Assembly: GCA_002205125.1 (NCBI GenBank)
Contig: NIOE01000003.1
Coordinates: 653,952 to 717,951, forward strand
DNA from: Roseateles noduli
GTDB taxonomy: Bacteria; Pseudomonadota; Gammaproteobacteria; Burkholderiales; Burkholderiaceae_C
Reading direction: 5' to 3'
Length of the DNA: 64,000 nt
The position numbers were made by a program, and so were the translations under genes. Below the pieces are notes generated by a model. It worked only from the letters and a program-made list of their open reading frames with translations. It did not search any database and was not told the origin of the DNA. Below, in pieces: positions 35,180 to 43,674 of the stretch (positions within the stretch are counted from its first letter, which is position 1; each line of letters opens with the position of its first letter).

Positions 35180-37095
35180 CCATCCCCGTCATCACCAGCG
35201 ACGACCTAGCCGAACTCCAGTTCCTCGCAAAAGACCTCAACTTCTCCGACGCGGAGCGACGGGCCGTGCTGCTCGCGGCGGGCTCCATCGACATCAATGC
35301 AGCGCCGGGGAGCGGCAAGACCAGCGTGCTGGCGGCAAAACTTCTGCTGCTATCGCGCAAGTGGCGCAACGACACACGCGGCATCTGCGTCCTGAGCCAC
35401 ACCAACGTCGCGCGTGAAGAGATTCAGCGGCGGCTCGGTGCCAGCGCCGAGGGCTCACGGCTGCTGACCTATCCCCACTTCATCGGGACAATCCACGGGT
35501 TTATCGATCGATTTCTGGCACTGCCTGCCCTGCGCAGCATGGGGTTCACTGTCGACGTCATCGACGATGAAGTTTTCGCGAAGAAGGCCGTTGGGCTTGC
35601 GATGAGGAATTTCTCTCTGCGCGCCTGGGCCCAAAAGGACGACGGCGTTCTCCCGATGGTGGCTGGGTTGGTCTACCGAGGCCACGACCTTTTGCTGGAT
35701 AGCGAAGGCGGCGCGCTCCCGAAGTCGACAGCTAAAACCTACCCTGCCCTGCAGGAAATCAAGGAGACGTTGACCAAGTCTGGCGTCTTCCGTTACGCGG
35801 ACATGTTCGCCTTCGCTGAATGGATGCTGAAGGCCTGCCCGGACATCAAGCAGCGCATCTCGCGCAGGTTTCCGCTGGTCTACATCGACGAGATGCAGGA
35901 TACGTCATGGGAGCAGGAGACTCTGCTCGGACGGCTGTTTGACGACTCCGTGGTTGTGCAGCGCTTCGGAGATTTGAACCAGCGAATCTTGGGTGGCAGC
36001 GGAGACCATGCGCAGCTGAGTTTTCCGAGAGCTGATGCCTTGCCCATCAGTACAAGCAAACGATTCGGTCCCGCGATAGCTAGCGCGGTGTCTGGCGTCC
36101 GCGTCGGTGGAGAACCCGTCGTTGGAACTGCACCGGATGCCCATCCTCCGTTGCTTGTGACGTACTCCACCGAGCGTGTGGGAGACGTCATCCATCGCTT
36201 CGGCAATCTCGTACTCGACCGCTTTACTGACGAGGAGCTTTACCACCGGTCTATCAGAGCGATGTGCACCCGCAAGCAGGGCAATGCCAAGACCCAGATT
36301 GCCGGACGCACGCTATTGGACTATTGGCCGGCGTACCTGGAGCAGGCCAAAGGCTCAGGTGGTCGCTCCGAGCGCCTTTGGTCCTTGCTTGGTCAGTCGG
36401 CCGAGCCGTGGGTCAATGGCATCTCGATGCTTTCGCGCGCAACAGATGCCAAGCGGGCTGTGGTGCTGGTCCTTCGGGCGGCAGATTCGCCTCATATTGC
36501 AGGGCTGCGTGATGGCTCCCAGTTGTTCAGACGCCTCGCGGATGTTGGCCTGGATGCGAAGGGAGTTCGCCTGCTGTGCCGCGAGCTTGCGGTCGCCTCA
36601 GGCCTTGGGGCAACCGAAGCGGGACGAACGAGAGCCGTCGACCTGTTCACGCAATATCTTCAGCCGCTGCTCCCAGAGGGCATGACTGTCGCAAAGTTCC
36701 AAGAGCTCTCGATTTTTGGGGCGCCAGAACAGGCTTCAGAGCAAGAGGCCAATCAGCGCTTGTGCCAGGTCAAGCGAAACGAACGCTTCGTGGAGGTTGA
36801 GATTGGGACCGTGGCTTCGATGAAAGGCGAGACACACCTGGCGACCCTGGTGCTCGAGTCGCTCGGCCATCCCAGCAGACGATTCGATTTGGAAGAGGCA
36901 TTGCCGGTGCTTGCCGGCCTGAACGTCCGCGACCCGAAGATGAAGGAGACCATCCTCTCGCAATTTCGGAACCTGTACGTCGCGATGTCCCGACCGACGA
37001 GCTTCCTATGCCTAGCGGTCAACCAGGCGCGAGTAACAGCGGATTGCCTCGCAGCTCTGCAAGAGAAAGGGTGGGGCATTGACGTGCTTATCTAG
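35176..37095 (+). CDS. gajB: UvrD-like helicase, GajB-like (Gabija)
   Basis: A 639-residue superfamily 1 helicase: motif I APGSGKTSVLAAKLL (near 43), motif Ia with CVLSHTNVAREEI, motif II VYIDEMQDTSWEQ (near 235), QRFGDLNQRI, motif IV KRFGPAI, then VASMKGETHLATLVLES and a C-terminal NLYVAMSRPTSFLCLAV in place of the canonical motif VI. It overlaps the GajA-like gene by ATGA, so the two are translationally coupled. Described GajB proteins are shorter (about 500 residues). The extra length falls mainly in the 300-540 region. In Gabija, GajB binds GajA and is thought to sense DNA ends or hydrolyse nucleotides during infection. Confidence 0.87.
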   Translation: MTIPVITSDDLAELQFLAKDLNFSDAERRAVLLAAGSIDINAAPGSGKTSVLAAKLLLLSRKWRNDTRGICVLSHTNVAREEIQRRLGASAEGSRLLTYPHFIGTIHGFIDRFLALPALRSMGFTVDVIDDEVFAKKAVGLAMRNFSLRAWAQKDDGVLPMVAGLVYRGHDLLLDSEGGALPKSTAKTYPALQEIKETLTKSGVFRYADMFAFAEWMLKACPDIKQRISRRFPLVYIDEMQDTSWEQETLLGRLFDDSVVVQRFGDLNQRILGGSGDHAQLSFPRADALPISTSKRFGPAIASAVSGVRVGGEPVVGTAPDAHPPLLVTYSTERVGDVIHRFGNLVLDRFTDEELYHRSIRAMCTRKQGNAKTQIAGRTLLDYWPAYLEQAKGSGGRSERLWSLLGQSAEPWVNGISMLSRATDAKRAVVLVLRAADSPHIAGLRDGSQLFRRLADVGLDAKGVRLLCRELAVASGLGATEAGRTRAVDLFTQYLQPLLPEGMTVAKFQELSIFGAPEQASEQEANQRLCQVKRNERFVEVEIGTVASMKGETHLATLVLESLGHPSRRFDLEEALPVLAGLNVRDPKMKETILSQFRNLYVAMSRPTSFLCLAVNQARVTADCLAALQEKGWGIDVLI

Positions 37096-37305
37096 TCGGC
37101 GATCGAAGCCTACTTGAACGCCGGCGAGGCTGCATGCACCTTCGCCGGCGATAGGCCTGGCCCTTTACGATCTCGTCGATCAGCTCATCAGCAGTCTCGG
37201 GTGGTGCGGGCAGACTTCGCCGTGATCTCGGCATTCCCCAATCGGTGACGTCGCGCCAATGGCTGGGCCAAATGCTTCAGGACATAACGTCTTGACGCCT
37301 TACAA

Positions 37306-38022
37306 CTAGGAAGATGCGAGCACAAGTTGAGACCGAGCTAGCGACGCCGGCTCAGTTCCTAGCATTTCTAGCGGCTGCCCGTCCTTCTGCGAATCGGAAA
37401 CCTGTGCCTGACTGATGACAGCTTCCTGCGCTTCCCGAGATGAAAGCGCTTCAACCGGCTCGTGCCCCTCACCCGACAGCACAAACCTCGCCGCGTCTGC
37501 AGCCATTGAAATCATGAACGCCGCCAGAAAGACTGCGACGCCATAGAACACCGCCAGGCCCATCAGAAAGTAGCTTGAGCTCTTCCAAGCCCAGAACGCA
37601 GCGATACCGAAAGTTGGCACTGAGACCGAGGCCGTGAACATCATGAAGGTGGACACAAAGCCCAGAGAGAACCAGCCCTTCTTCCTGGCATCCACGTAGC
37701 GCTGATCCTTGGGCACGAAGCGCACCGAAGCCCCTGCTGAGATTCGGTTCATCAAGAGCCTGACCGGATCCTGCCGGCTCTCGATGAAGTGAAGCTCACA
37801 TGGCTCAACGCTCCTCCCAAACGCGTCTCTCATCGCGAAGTGGAAGTCGAACGGGGAGGCCTTCCTCCATGCTGAGTCCTTGAAGAGCGCCCTTGCTGCT
37901 TCCCTCTTGCGAGTTCGAAGTTGCCAACTTGCCTCTCGGGACTTCGTCCACTGCAGCCAATACACCAGCGGAGCGCCGATAAAGATGCCTGCAAGCACTC
38001 GCACGTCGTTGAAGAACTCCAT
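37306..38022 (-). CDS. Unknown membrane protein beside the Gabija-like genes
   Basis: A 238-residue protein with three hydrophobic segments: an N-terminal one (about 9-25, VLAGIFIGAPLVYWLQW) and a pair near 117-145 and 149-175, separated by a basic cytoplasmic-type domain (about 28-115). The tail is polar. GGGAGAGAG just before the ATG at 38022 supports translation. It converges on the helicase gene across 210 non-coding bases. Base composition is lower in GC than the core, so it probably belongs to the same island. No family was recognised. A membrane effector or immunity-type role is only a guess from position. Confidence 0.65.
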   Translation of the reverse strand: MEFFNDVRVLAGIFIGAPLVYWLQWTKSREASWQLRTRKREAARALFKDSAWRKASPFDFHFAMRDAFGRSVEPCELHFIESRQDPVRLLMNRISAGASVRFVPKDQRYVDARKKGWFSLGFVSTFMMFTASVSVPTFGIAAFWAWKSSSYFLMGLAVFYGVAVFLAAFMISMAADAARFVLSGEGHEPVEALSSREAQEAVISQAQVSDSQKDGQPLEMLGTEPASLARSQLVLASS

Positions 38023-38187
38023 CTCTCTCTCCCATCTCGTGGATACGCGCCTCCAGTTTGAAGGGTCGATAGCTCACCAGATGAGCCTCCCTCCCCGCTC
38101 GACGCATGAAAGATGGACTGAGGAGGGCCGCGATGAGAAGGGCAACAAAGTCCTCTGTCTAAAGTGAAGAGGCTCGATCGACTGCGC

Positions 38188-38997
38188 TCAATACGAATAA
38201 CTCACATACACCGCCCCCACCGGCGACGTCGTGCGCCGTGTGAGCGGGCTCTTCTTCGCATCGCCGAGGAGCGTCTGCGCGCCGGCCATTGCGGTGACGC
38301 TCCACTCTGACGAGAGCTTGTGCTGCCAGCTCACGCCGGCTTCCGCGAGATGCGCGCCTGCCTTCGGCGTATACGCGGCATAGCCCGACCGCGCCGACTG
38401 CGCCGCCGTCACCCCGTGGTACGTCTGCATGTACTTCTTGTCGCCGGCGTTTGCCGACATCGACAGAACGACAGTGTTCTTTCCATCCTCGATCAGCGTC
38501 GCTGCCGCGCCCACGCTGTACAGCGCGCCGTTCTCCCGATTCGACACCGGCTGCTCCGTCGCCGCCTGCAGCTGCAGCCGCTCCATCACCGCATAGCTCA
38601 GCATCAGGTTCGCAGTCGCACTGCCCTCCACTTCCCCCATGCCGCGCAGGTACTTGCTGCCGCTGCTGAAGCCCAGCCCGCTGGTCTTCTTCTCCTCGCG
38701 CTTGCCGCGGTACCCGAGCGCCGCGCCGTAGCTCAACGCGCCCGCCGAGCCCGCATAGCCGATCCCTCGTTGCGTGCTCGCGAAGAAGCCGCTGGCATGC
38801 GCGTACTCGACGCCGAGCAGCGGCACGATCATCCGCTCGTCGGAGCCCGCATACCGCGTCGAGACCGCCACGCCGGCTTGAACGACGATCGTGGACGTCG
38901 GCGCGTTCGCCGCGCCGGATTGCGCCTGCGCGCCCCCGCAGAGCGGCAGCATCAGGAACGCGAGAACAACAGGAGAAAGTTTCATGGTGGTAGTCAT
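38188..38997 (-). CDS. MipA/OmpV-family outer-membrane protein
   Basis: A 269-residue protein with a signal peptide (LSPVVLAFLMLPLCGGAQAQ) and a repeated amphipathic beta-strand pattern ending in the aromatic VYVSYSY, right for an outer-membrane barrel. Features such as YAGSDERMIVPLLGVEYAH, RGIGY and GAALGYRGKREE are those of MipA/OmpV proteins, whose E. coli member is a scaffold for murein synthase. The ATG at 38997 is used; a second at 38985 is possible. Genes of this family often lie next to a QseBC-like two-component system, as here. Confidence 0.88.
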   Translation of the reverse strand: MTTTMKLSPVVLAFLMLPLCGGAQAQSGAANAPTSTIVVQAGVAVSTRYAGSDERMIVPLLGVEYAHASGFFASTQRGIGYAGSAGALSYGAALGYRGKREEKKTSGLGFSSGSKYLRGMGEVEGSATANLMLSYAVMERLQLQAATEQPVSNRENGALYSVGAAATLIEDGKNTVVLSMSANAGDKKYMQTYHGVTAAQSARSGYAAYTPKAGAHLAEAGVSWQHKLSSEWSVTAMAGAQTLLGDAKKSPLTRRTTSPVGAVYVSYSY

Positions 38998-39023
38998 GGA
39001 TGTGATTGAAAAGTGGATCGCGC

Positions 39024-39290
39024 TCACTCGTAGCGCTTGAAGGGACGGCATTCGCCGGAGAGCCGCCTGCCCTCCGCCTGGCGGCCGGTGACGCGGTAGT
39101 TGCCCTTGCACCATTCCGCCGCCGTCCGGTCGCACGCGGCCCAGCCCTCCGGACCGGCGCAGGTGACGACGAAGTCCAGGCGCTCCTGCGCCGCGAAAAG
39201 CGGCTCGAACGCGGCCGCGCACGCGCCCAGCGCGCAGACGATGACGTAGAGCGACGGTGCGAACGGACGGTGCTGAGCTGCAGCTGTCAT
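39024..39290 (-). CDS. Small cysteine-containing exported protein
   Basis: An 88-residue protein with a signal sequence (PSLYVIVCALGACAAAFEPLFA) and a mature part with four cysteines (VTCAG, AACDR, EWCKG, SGECR), probably two disulfides. AGGGAG lies eight bases before the ATG at 39290. It is 26 bases upstream of mipA on the same strand and divergent from the OmpR-type regulator. No family was recognised. Confidence 0.65.
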   Translation of the reverse strand: MTAAAQHRPFAPSLYVIVCALGACAAAFEPLFAAQERLDFVVTCAGPEGWAACDRTAAEWCKGNYRVTGRQAEGRRLSGECRPFKRYE

Positions 39291-39443
39291 GTCGTGACTC
39301 CCTGAACTGCGCCCGGCACCTCGCCGGACCGCCCAGGCAGTGTCGAAACGCCCCATGAACGCCACCTGAGCCGGACATGAAGAAAGGATGAAGCGCCCGT
39401 CGCCGCTGCCGTTTCCGGTCCGCCGGACTGGTCCAATGTCGGC

Positions 39444-40112
39444 ATGAAGATCCTGCTCATCGAAGACGACCTGGACCTGGGCAACGGCGTGCGCATCGCG
39501 CTGACCGACCACGGCATGGACATCGTCTGGGCGCGCAACGTCGAAGGCGCACTCCGCCAGCTCCAGGACAACCCCTGCGACCTGGTCCTGCTGGACCTCG
39601 GCCTGCCCGACGGCGACGGCCTGCATCTGCTCGCCCGGCTGCGCCGCGAACAGGGCGCCCTGCCCGTCCTGATCCTCAGCGCCCGCGACGCGTTGAAGGA
39701 CCGGCTGCAGGGCCTCGATTCCGGCGCCGACGACTACCTCGTGAAACCCTTCGAGATCGCCGAGCTGGTGTCGCGCATCCGCGCCCTCGCCCGCCGCAGC
39801 TACGGCTTCGACGGCGACCTGCTCACCGTGCGCGAGCTGCAGCTGCACCTCCCCACGCGTCGCGCCAGCGTGTCCGGCCGCCCGGTCGAGCTCACCGTCA
39901 GCGAGTACGACCTGCTCCGCCTGCTGATGATGCGCACCGACCGCATCGTCACCCGCCGCACGCTCGAAGAGCAGGTGCTGCCCGGCGGGCAGAACAATGC
40001 GAGCAACTCGCTCGACGTGCACATGGCCAACCTGCGCCGCAAGATCGGCGACGGCTATGTCCGCACCGTGCGCGGCGTCGGCTACGTCATCGATTTGCAG
40101 GAGAGCGCATGA
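39444..40112 (+). CDS. OmpR-family response regulator (QseB/PmrA-like)
   Basis: A 222-residue regulator: receiver with IEDDLDLG, LVLLDLGLPDGDG and YLVKPFE, and a winged helix with SEYDLLRLLMM, RTLEEQVLPGG, NSLDVHMANLRRKIG and RTVRGVGYVI. It is divergent from the small exported protein and mipA and overlaps the kinase gene by four bases. The pair probably senses envelope conditions and controls the divergent genes; the signal is not readable. Confidence 0.94.
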   Translation: MKILLIEDDLDLGNGVRIALTDHGMDIVWARNVEGALRQLQDNPCDLVLLDLGLPDGDGLHLLARLRREQGALPVLILSARDALKDRLQGLDSGADDYLVKPFEIAELVSRIRALARRSYGFDGDLLTVRELQLHLPTRRASVSGRPVELTVSEYDLLRLLMMRTDRIVTRRTLEEQVLPGGQNNASNSLDVHMANLRRKIGDGYVRTVRGVGYVIDLQESA

Positions 40113-41563
40113 ACGCGTCCGCCGCCTCCTTCCTCCACGGCGCGAAAGCGGCCGTCGCCGCGGTCTTCAGGCCTAGCCTCGTCCGGCGGCTGCTCGTGGC
40201 GCAGATGCTGCTGCTCACGCTGCTGTGGTCGATCGGATTCGCCTACCTGCTCTACCAGGGCGCGCGTCCGCTGCTCCAGAGCCATCGCATCTACGAGACG
40301 CTCAATGCGATCTCGGATGAACTCGTCGACGATCCCGCGCGCCGCAACCGCGTCCTGGACCGCGCCCATGAGGCGATCGTCGATGAATTCGACGAACTCA
40401 ACGATCCGAAGCCGAGCTTCATCGTCGAGCAGCGCGGACAGGTGGCCTATCGCAGTCCGCAGGCGCCGGCGGTCGTTCCGACCGGCCCGTTGAACCAGGA
40501 GTATTCGCTGGACATAGCCGGCGTGGGTTACCTCGCCAAGACGGTGATGGCGCCCACCGGCACGCGGACGACGATCTTCGCCCGCAACCACGAGATGAAC
40601 GTGTTCATCACGATCTTCTCGAAGAGCTTCTTCCTGCTGCCGCTGCTGATCAGCCTGCCCTTCCTGCTGTTGCCGGCCTGGCTGTCGATCCGGCTGGCGA
40701 TGCGTCCGTGGACAGGCGTCGCCCGCGAGATGGCCGCGCGCGGTCCGCAAGACCTGTCCCCGCTCGCGTATCGCGGCGGGCATCGCGAACTCGCGGTGAT
40801 GGTGGACGCGATCAACGGCTGGATGCGGCGCGTTCGGGACAGCAGCGAGCGCGAGCGCAGCTTCGTCGCCGACGCCGCCCATGAGCTGCGCACGCCGCTG
40901 GCGGCGATGCTCGTCAATGTGGAGGCGCTGAAGGCGGATGCCCGCGATGAGCGGGAACGCCAGCTCATGGCCGGCGTGATGAGCAGCGGCCATCGCGCGA
41001 CGCGCATGGTGAACCAGCTGCTGCGCCTGATGCGCAGCGAAGCGCACGGCACCGATCCGGTCGAGCGCGTCGAGCTGGACCGGCTGCTGCAGGACCGGCT
41101 GGCGGTGCTGTCGCCGCTGGCCTCGGCGCGGTCGGTGGAGCTGGAGCTGTCCGCGGAGCCGGAGCTATGCGTCGCCGCGCCGTTCACCTCGGTGGAGTCG
41201 CTGGTCGACAACCTCGTCGAGAACGCCATCAAGTACGGGCCGGCGGGCGGCACGGTGCGCGTGATGCTGAAGCGCTCCGGCGGCGAGGCGGTGCTGTACG
41301 TGACGGACCAGGGGCCCGGCATCCCGCCGGCGCTGCGCGAACGCGTGTTCGATCGCTTCTTCCGCGATCCGGCTCAGCGCGAGCCCGGCAGCGGCTTGGG
41401 GCTGGCCATCGTCAAGGCCGTGCTGGAGCAGATCGGCGGGCGGATCGAGATGCGTGATCGCCTCGGAGAAAGCAACGGCGGCGGATTGGAGGTTGCGCTG
41501 AGGCTTCCATTGGCAGAGGCATCGAAGGTAAAAGCCTCGCTCGGAGAACCGCTCACCTCTTGA
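40109..41563 (+). CDS. Membrane sensor histidine kinase (QseC-like)
   Basis: A 484-residue kinase with two membrane helices (about 30-52 and 170-192) framing a periplasmic sensor of about 115 residues. HisKA carries ADAAHELRTPLAAM (near 255). The ATPase has NLVENAIKYGP, DQGPGIPP and GSGLGLAIVKAV. It forms an ATGA overlap with its response regulator. The last bases overlap the convergent nuclease gene by 11 bases. Confidence 0.94.
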   Translation: MNASAASFLHGAKAAVAAVFRPSLVRRLLVAQMLLLTLLWSIGFAYLLYQGARPLLQSHRIYETLNAISDELVDDPARRNRVLDRAHEAIVDEFDELNDPKPSFIVEQRGQVAYRSPQAPAVVPTGPLNQEYSLDIAGVGYLAKTVMAPTGTRTTIFARNHEMNVFITIFSKSFFLLPLLISLPFLLLPAWLSIRLAMRPWTGVAREMAARGPQDLSPLAYRGGHRELAVMVDAINGWMRRVRDSSERERSFVADAAHELRTPLAAMLVNVEALKADARDERERQLMAGVMSSGHRATRMVNQLLRLMRSEAHGTDPVERVELDRLLQDRLAVLSPLASARSVELELSAEPELCVAAPFTSVESLVDNLVENAIKYGPAGGTVRVMLKRSGGEAVLYVTDQGPGIPPALRERVFDRFFRDPAQREPGSGLGLAIVKAVLEQIGGRIEMRDRLGESNGGGLEVALRLPLAEASKVKASLGEPLTS

Positions 41564-42107
41564 TGCGCCGGAACTCCCATGGCGGCGTCGGCGCCGCGTC
41601 GCTCCACAGACCCCGCCTTGCGCGCCGGGCGTCGATCTCCTCGTCCGAGTACAGCGCCCGCTGTGCGGCCTCCTGCTCCCGCGCGTACGCCTTGTAGTGC
41701 CACGCGAGGCCTGCTCTCAACTGGGCTTGCGCGACATCGACCGATCTCACGCGGACCACCCCGAGGATGCGGCCGTAGCGGTCTCTCTTCTTCCAGTCCA
41801 CGACCACCTCCTGTCTGAACACCAGCTCCGAGAGGTGCTGCCGCGATCTTTCCCCGAAGGCCTGGCGCTTCTCCGGCGCATCGATGCCGACGAGTCGCAC
41901 TCGATGCTGATGGTGCTCGTTGTCGAGCACGGTCAGCGTGTCGCCATCGGCGAGGCCGACGACTTCGCCGCGGAGCGTCGCTGCGCTGGCGGTACCGAAC
42001 AAGCCGCCCAGGAGGACCGCAATCAGGAAGGCGCGGGACGAAGACAACAGAAGGAACGGAGCGCGCGAAGAGAACGCAGAGAGACATCTACCGGAGGCGA
42101 CGGACAT
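41553..42107 (-). CDS. Thermonuclease-family (SNase-like) exported nuclease
   Basis: A 184-residue protein with an unusually long N-terminal region (hydrophobic FLIAVLLGGLFGTASA, cleavage near 43) and a staphylococcal-nuclease fold: VVGLADGDTLTVLD, HRVRLVGIDAPEK with the active-site arginine and acidic residues, DRYGRILGVVRV, NxxQLRAGLAW-like AQLRAGLAWHYK and ARRARRGLW. It should be a calcium-dependent secreted or periplasmic nuclease. The ATG at 42107 has no obvious ribosome binding site. Confidence 0.9.
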   Translation of the reverse strand: MSVASGRCLSAFSSRAPFLLLSSSRAFLIAVLLGGLFGTASAATLRGEVVGLADGDTLTVLDNEHHQHRVRLVGIDAPEKRQAFGERSRQHLSELVFRQEVVVDWKKRDRYGRILGVVRVRSVDVAQAQLRAGLAWHYKAYAREQEAAQRALYSDEEIDARRARRGLWSDAAPTPPWEFRRIKR

Positions 42108-42180
42108 GAAGCGGAGGATTGGTGGCGGGACCCGGTTTGTAGGTCATTTCCCGACAGCGGTTTGCTGGATTTGCCGGCAT

Positions 42181-42364
42181 ACGCACAAATGATAAAAATG
42201 CAAAATTCATTTCACGTTGTTGCCGCGATCAGCGGTGTCAACGTCCCCGCTTTTCCTCCCTGAGCGGGGTCGGCTTCGAGTCGATTACGCCCGGTCGCGC
42301 AAGCGGTCCGGGCTACTTTTTTTGCTCGCGCGGCGGGGAGGTTTGGAGCCGCCTGCCAGGAAAA
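42181..42364 (+). promoter_or_regulatory. Structured leader of the REC-only gene
   Basis: The 257-base gap between the nuclease and REC genes turns AT-rich at 42170-42225, with a TTGCCG ... GATAAA promoter-like pair. Downstream come an 11-base-loop hairpin (arms CCCCGCT and AGCGGGG near 42246-42270), the terminator-like hairpin at 42289-42324, and a GGCGG/CCGCC hairpin around a GGAGG (about 42332-42353), then AGGA seven bases before the ATG. The order of mutually close hairpins ahead of a gene looks like an attenuator. Confidence 0.4.
42289..42324 (+). terminator. Terminator-like hairpin inside the leader of the REC gene
   Basis: Arms GCCCGG (42289-42294) and CCGGGC (42308-42313), with an inner CGC-GCAA-GCG stem, followed by TACTTTTTTTG. 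It points toward the downstream gene, 41 bases before its ATG. The only upstream plus-strand gene ends 726 bases earlier, so a role in attenuation is as likely as simple termination. Confidence 0.6.
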
Positions 42365-42769
42365 ATGCGAATTCTGCTAATCGATGCTTCGTCCTCATTC
42401 CGCCGTCGGCTTCACGACCGGCTGACTCGCGTGCCCGGCGCGGCCGTCGTGGGACAGGCGGAGCATGAGGATCAAGCCGTCATGGCCGCAGGCCTCTGCA
42501 GGCCGGACGTCGTCCTCACCGACTTGACCCTGTCCAAAGGCACGGGGTTCTCGGCGGTCGAGCGACTGCGGGCCAGCGGGTTCCAAGGCACGGCCTACGC
42601 GGTCACCTGCGAGGACGAAAGCGTGTTCGGGCCGCTCTGCATTGCCGCGGGCATCGACGGCTACTACGACAAGATCCATGACCTCGACCGTCTGGTGCAG
42701 GCGCTGGTCGTGATCGCGGACGCCCCGACCCCGCCGACACGGTCGACCCTCAAGATCGCCGAGCTCTGA
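42365..42769 (+). CDS. Single-domain response regulator
   Basis: A 134-residue receiver domain: LIDASS with the first acidic residue, DVVLTDLTLSKG with the phospho-acceptor, AVTCEDES and GYYDKIHD with the conserved lysine. One of the usual acidic pair is replaced by alanine, so metal binding may be weaker. No output domain follows. AGGA precedes the ATG. Its expression may be governed by the structured leader. Confidence 0.82.
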   Translation: MRILLIDASSSFRRRLHDRLTRVPGAAVVGQAEHEDQAVMAAGLCRPDVVLTDLTLSKGTGFSAVERLRASGFQGTAYAVTCEDESVFGPLCIAAGIDGYYDKIHDLDRLVQALVVIADAPTPPTRSTLKIAEL

Positions 42770-42895
42770 AAGCTGAGCTCTGCGCTCTGCGCTCCAAAGG
42801 ATTGAAGAACTTCATTCGACGGCGCCAAGCCGCACGCGAAGGCCCACACGCGTGGCAGAGTCGAGGCTGTCAACAGCCAACGACGGTCACTGCGC

Positions 42896-43645
42896 ATGAA
42901 GCTCCTCATCACCGGACTGAACGGCACCGTGGCTCCTTGGGTCGGCCGTGAAGCTGAGACGCGAGGCTGGGAGGTCGTGGGCTGGGACCGCAACGCCGTG
43001 GACCCGGCCAACGAGGCCACCGCCCTCGCCTTCCTTCGCGCCGAAGCGCCGGATGCCATCGTCCATCTGGCGATGGGCGCCGAGTCCTGGGCCGGTCAGC
43101 TCGCCGGCTTCGCGAGGCTGCACGGCGCGCCGCTGGTCTTCGTGAGCACCGCGATGGTCTTCGACGCTTCGCCGGACGGACCTCATCGGCCTGGCGACCC
43201 GCGGACCGCCAAGGACGACTACGGGCGCTACAAGGTCCGATGCGAGGACGCCGTGCTGACGGTCAATCCGTCGGCGACCGTGGCCCGCATCGGTTGGCAG
43301 ATCGCGCCGGACGCCGTCGGCAACAACATGCTCCGCCACCTGGATGAGCAGCACGCCCGCGACGGGCGCATTCGCGCAAGTTCAGCCTGGCGGCCGGCGT
43401 GCTCGTTCATGTCCGACACCGCGGCGGCGCTCTGCGACCTCGTTCAGGAAGGCACCGGCGGTCCCGTTCATCTTGACAGCAACGCCCTGGATGCGCTGAC
43501 CTTCGACCAGTTGGTTCAGAAGTTGGCGACGAAGTTCGAGCGCGATTGGGTGGTCGAAGTGACGCAGGACTACGCGCATGACCAGCGACTCGTGAACGAG
43601 AGCGGCGGGTCGATGTTGCCGCCGCTGAGCGTGCATTGGGGGTGA
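42896..43645 (+). CDS. NAD-dependent sugar epimerase/RmlD-like reductase
   Basis: A 249-residue short-chain-type protein with GLNGTVAPWVG as the nucleotide-binding loop, IVHLAMGAESW, FVSTAMVF and a catalytic-type YGRYKVRCE (YxxxK). The layout resembles RmlD (dTDP-4-dehydrorhamnose reductase) and related epimerases, but it is shorter than the roughly 300-residue members. No sugar-nucleotide genes are adjacent, so the substrate is unknown. Confidence 0.82.
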   Translation: MKLLITGLNGTVAPWVGREAETRGWEVVGWDRNAVDPANEATALAFLRAEAPDAIVHLAMGAESWAGQLAGFARLHGAPLVFVSTAMVFDASPDGPHRPGDPRTAKDDYGRYKVRCEDAVLTVNPSATVARIGWQIAPDAVGNNMLRHLDEQHARDGRIRASSAWRPACSFMSDTAAALCDLVQEGTGGPVHLDSNALDALTFDQLVQKLATKFERDWVVEVTQDYAHDQRLVNESGGSMLPPLSVHWG

Positions 43646-43674
43646 CTTGCGTGCCCCGGCAGCGACAGCTACAG

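Noticed and set aside
42330..42362. tRNA-like segment in the leader (GGAGGTTTGGAGCCGCC)
   Set aside because: It recalls the antisense of a tRNA T-arm, but no acceptor stem, anticodon arm or CCA end can be assembled around it.
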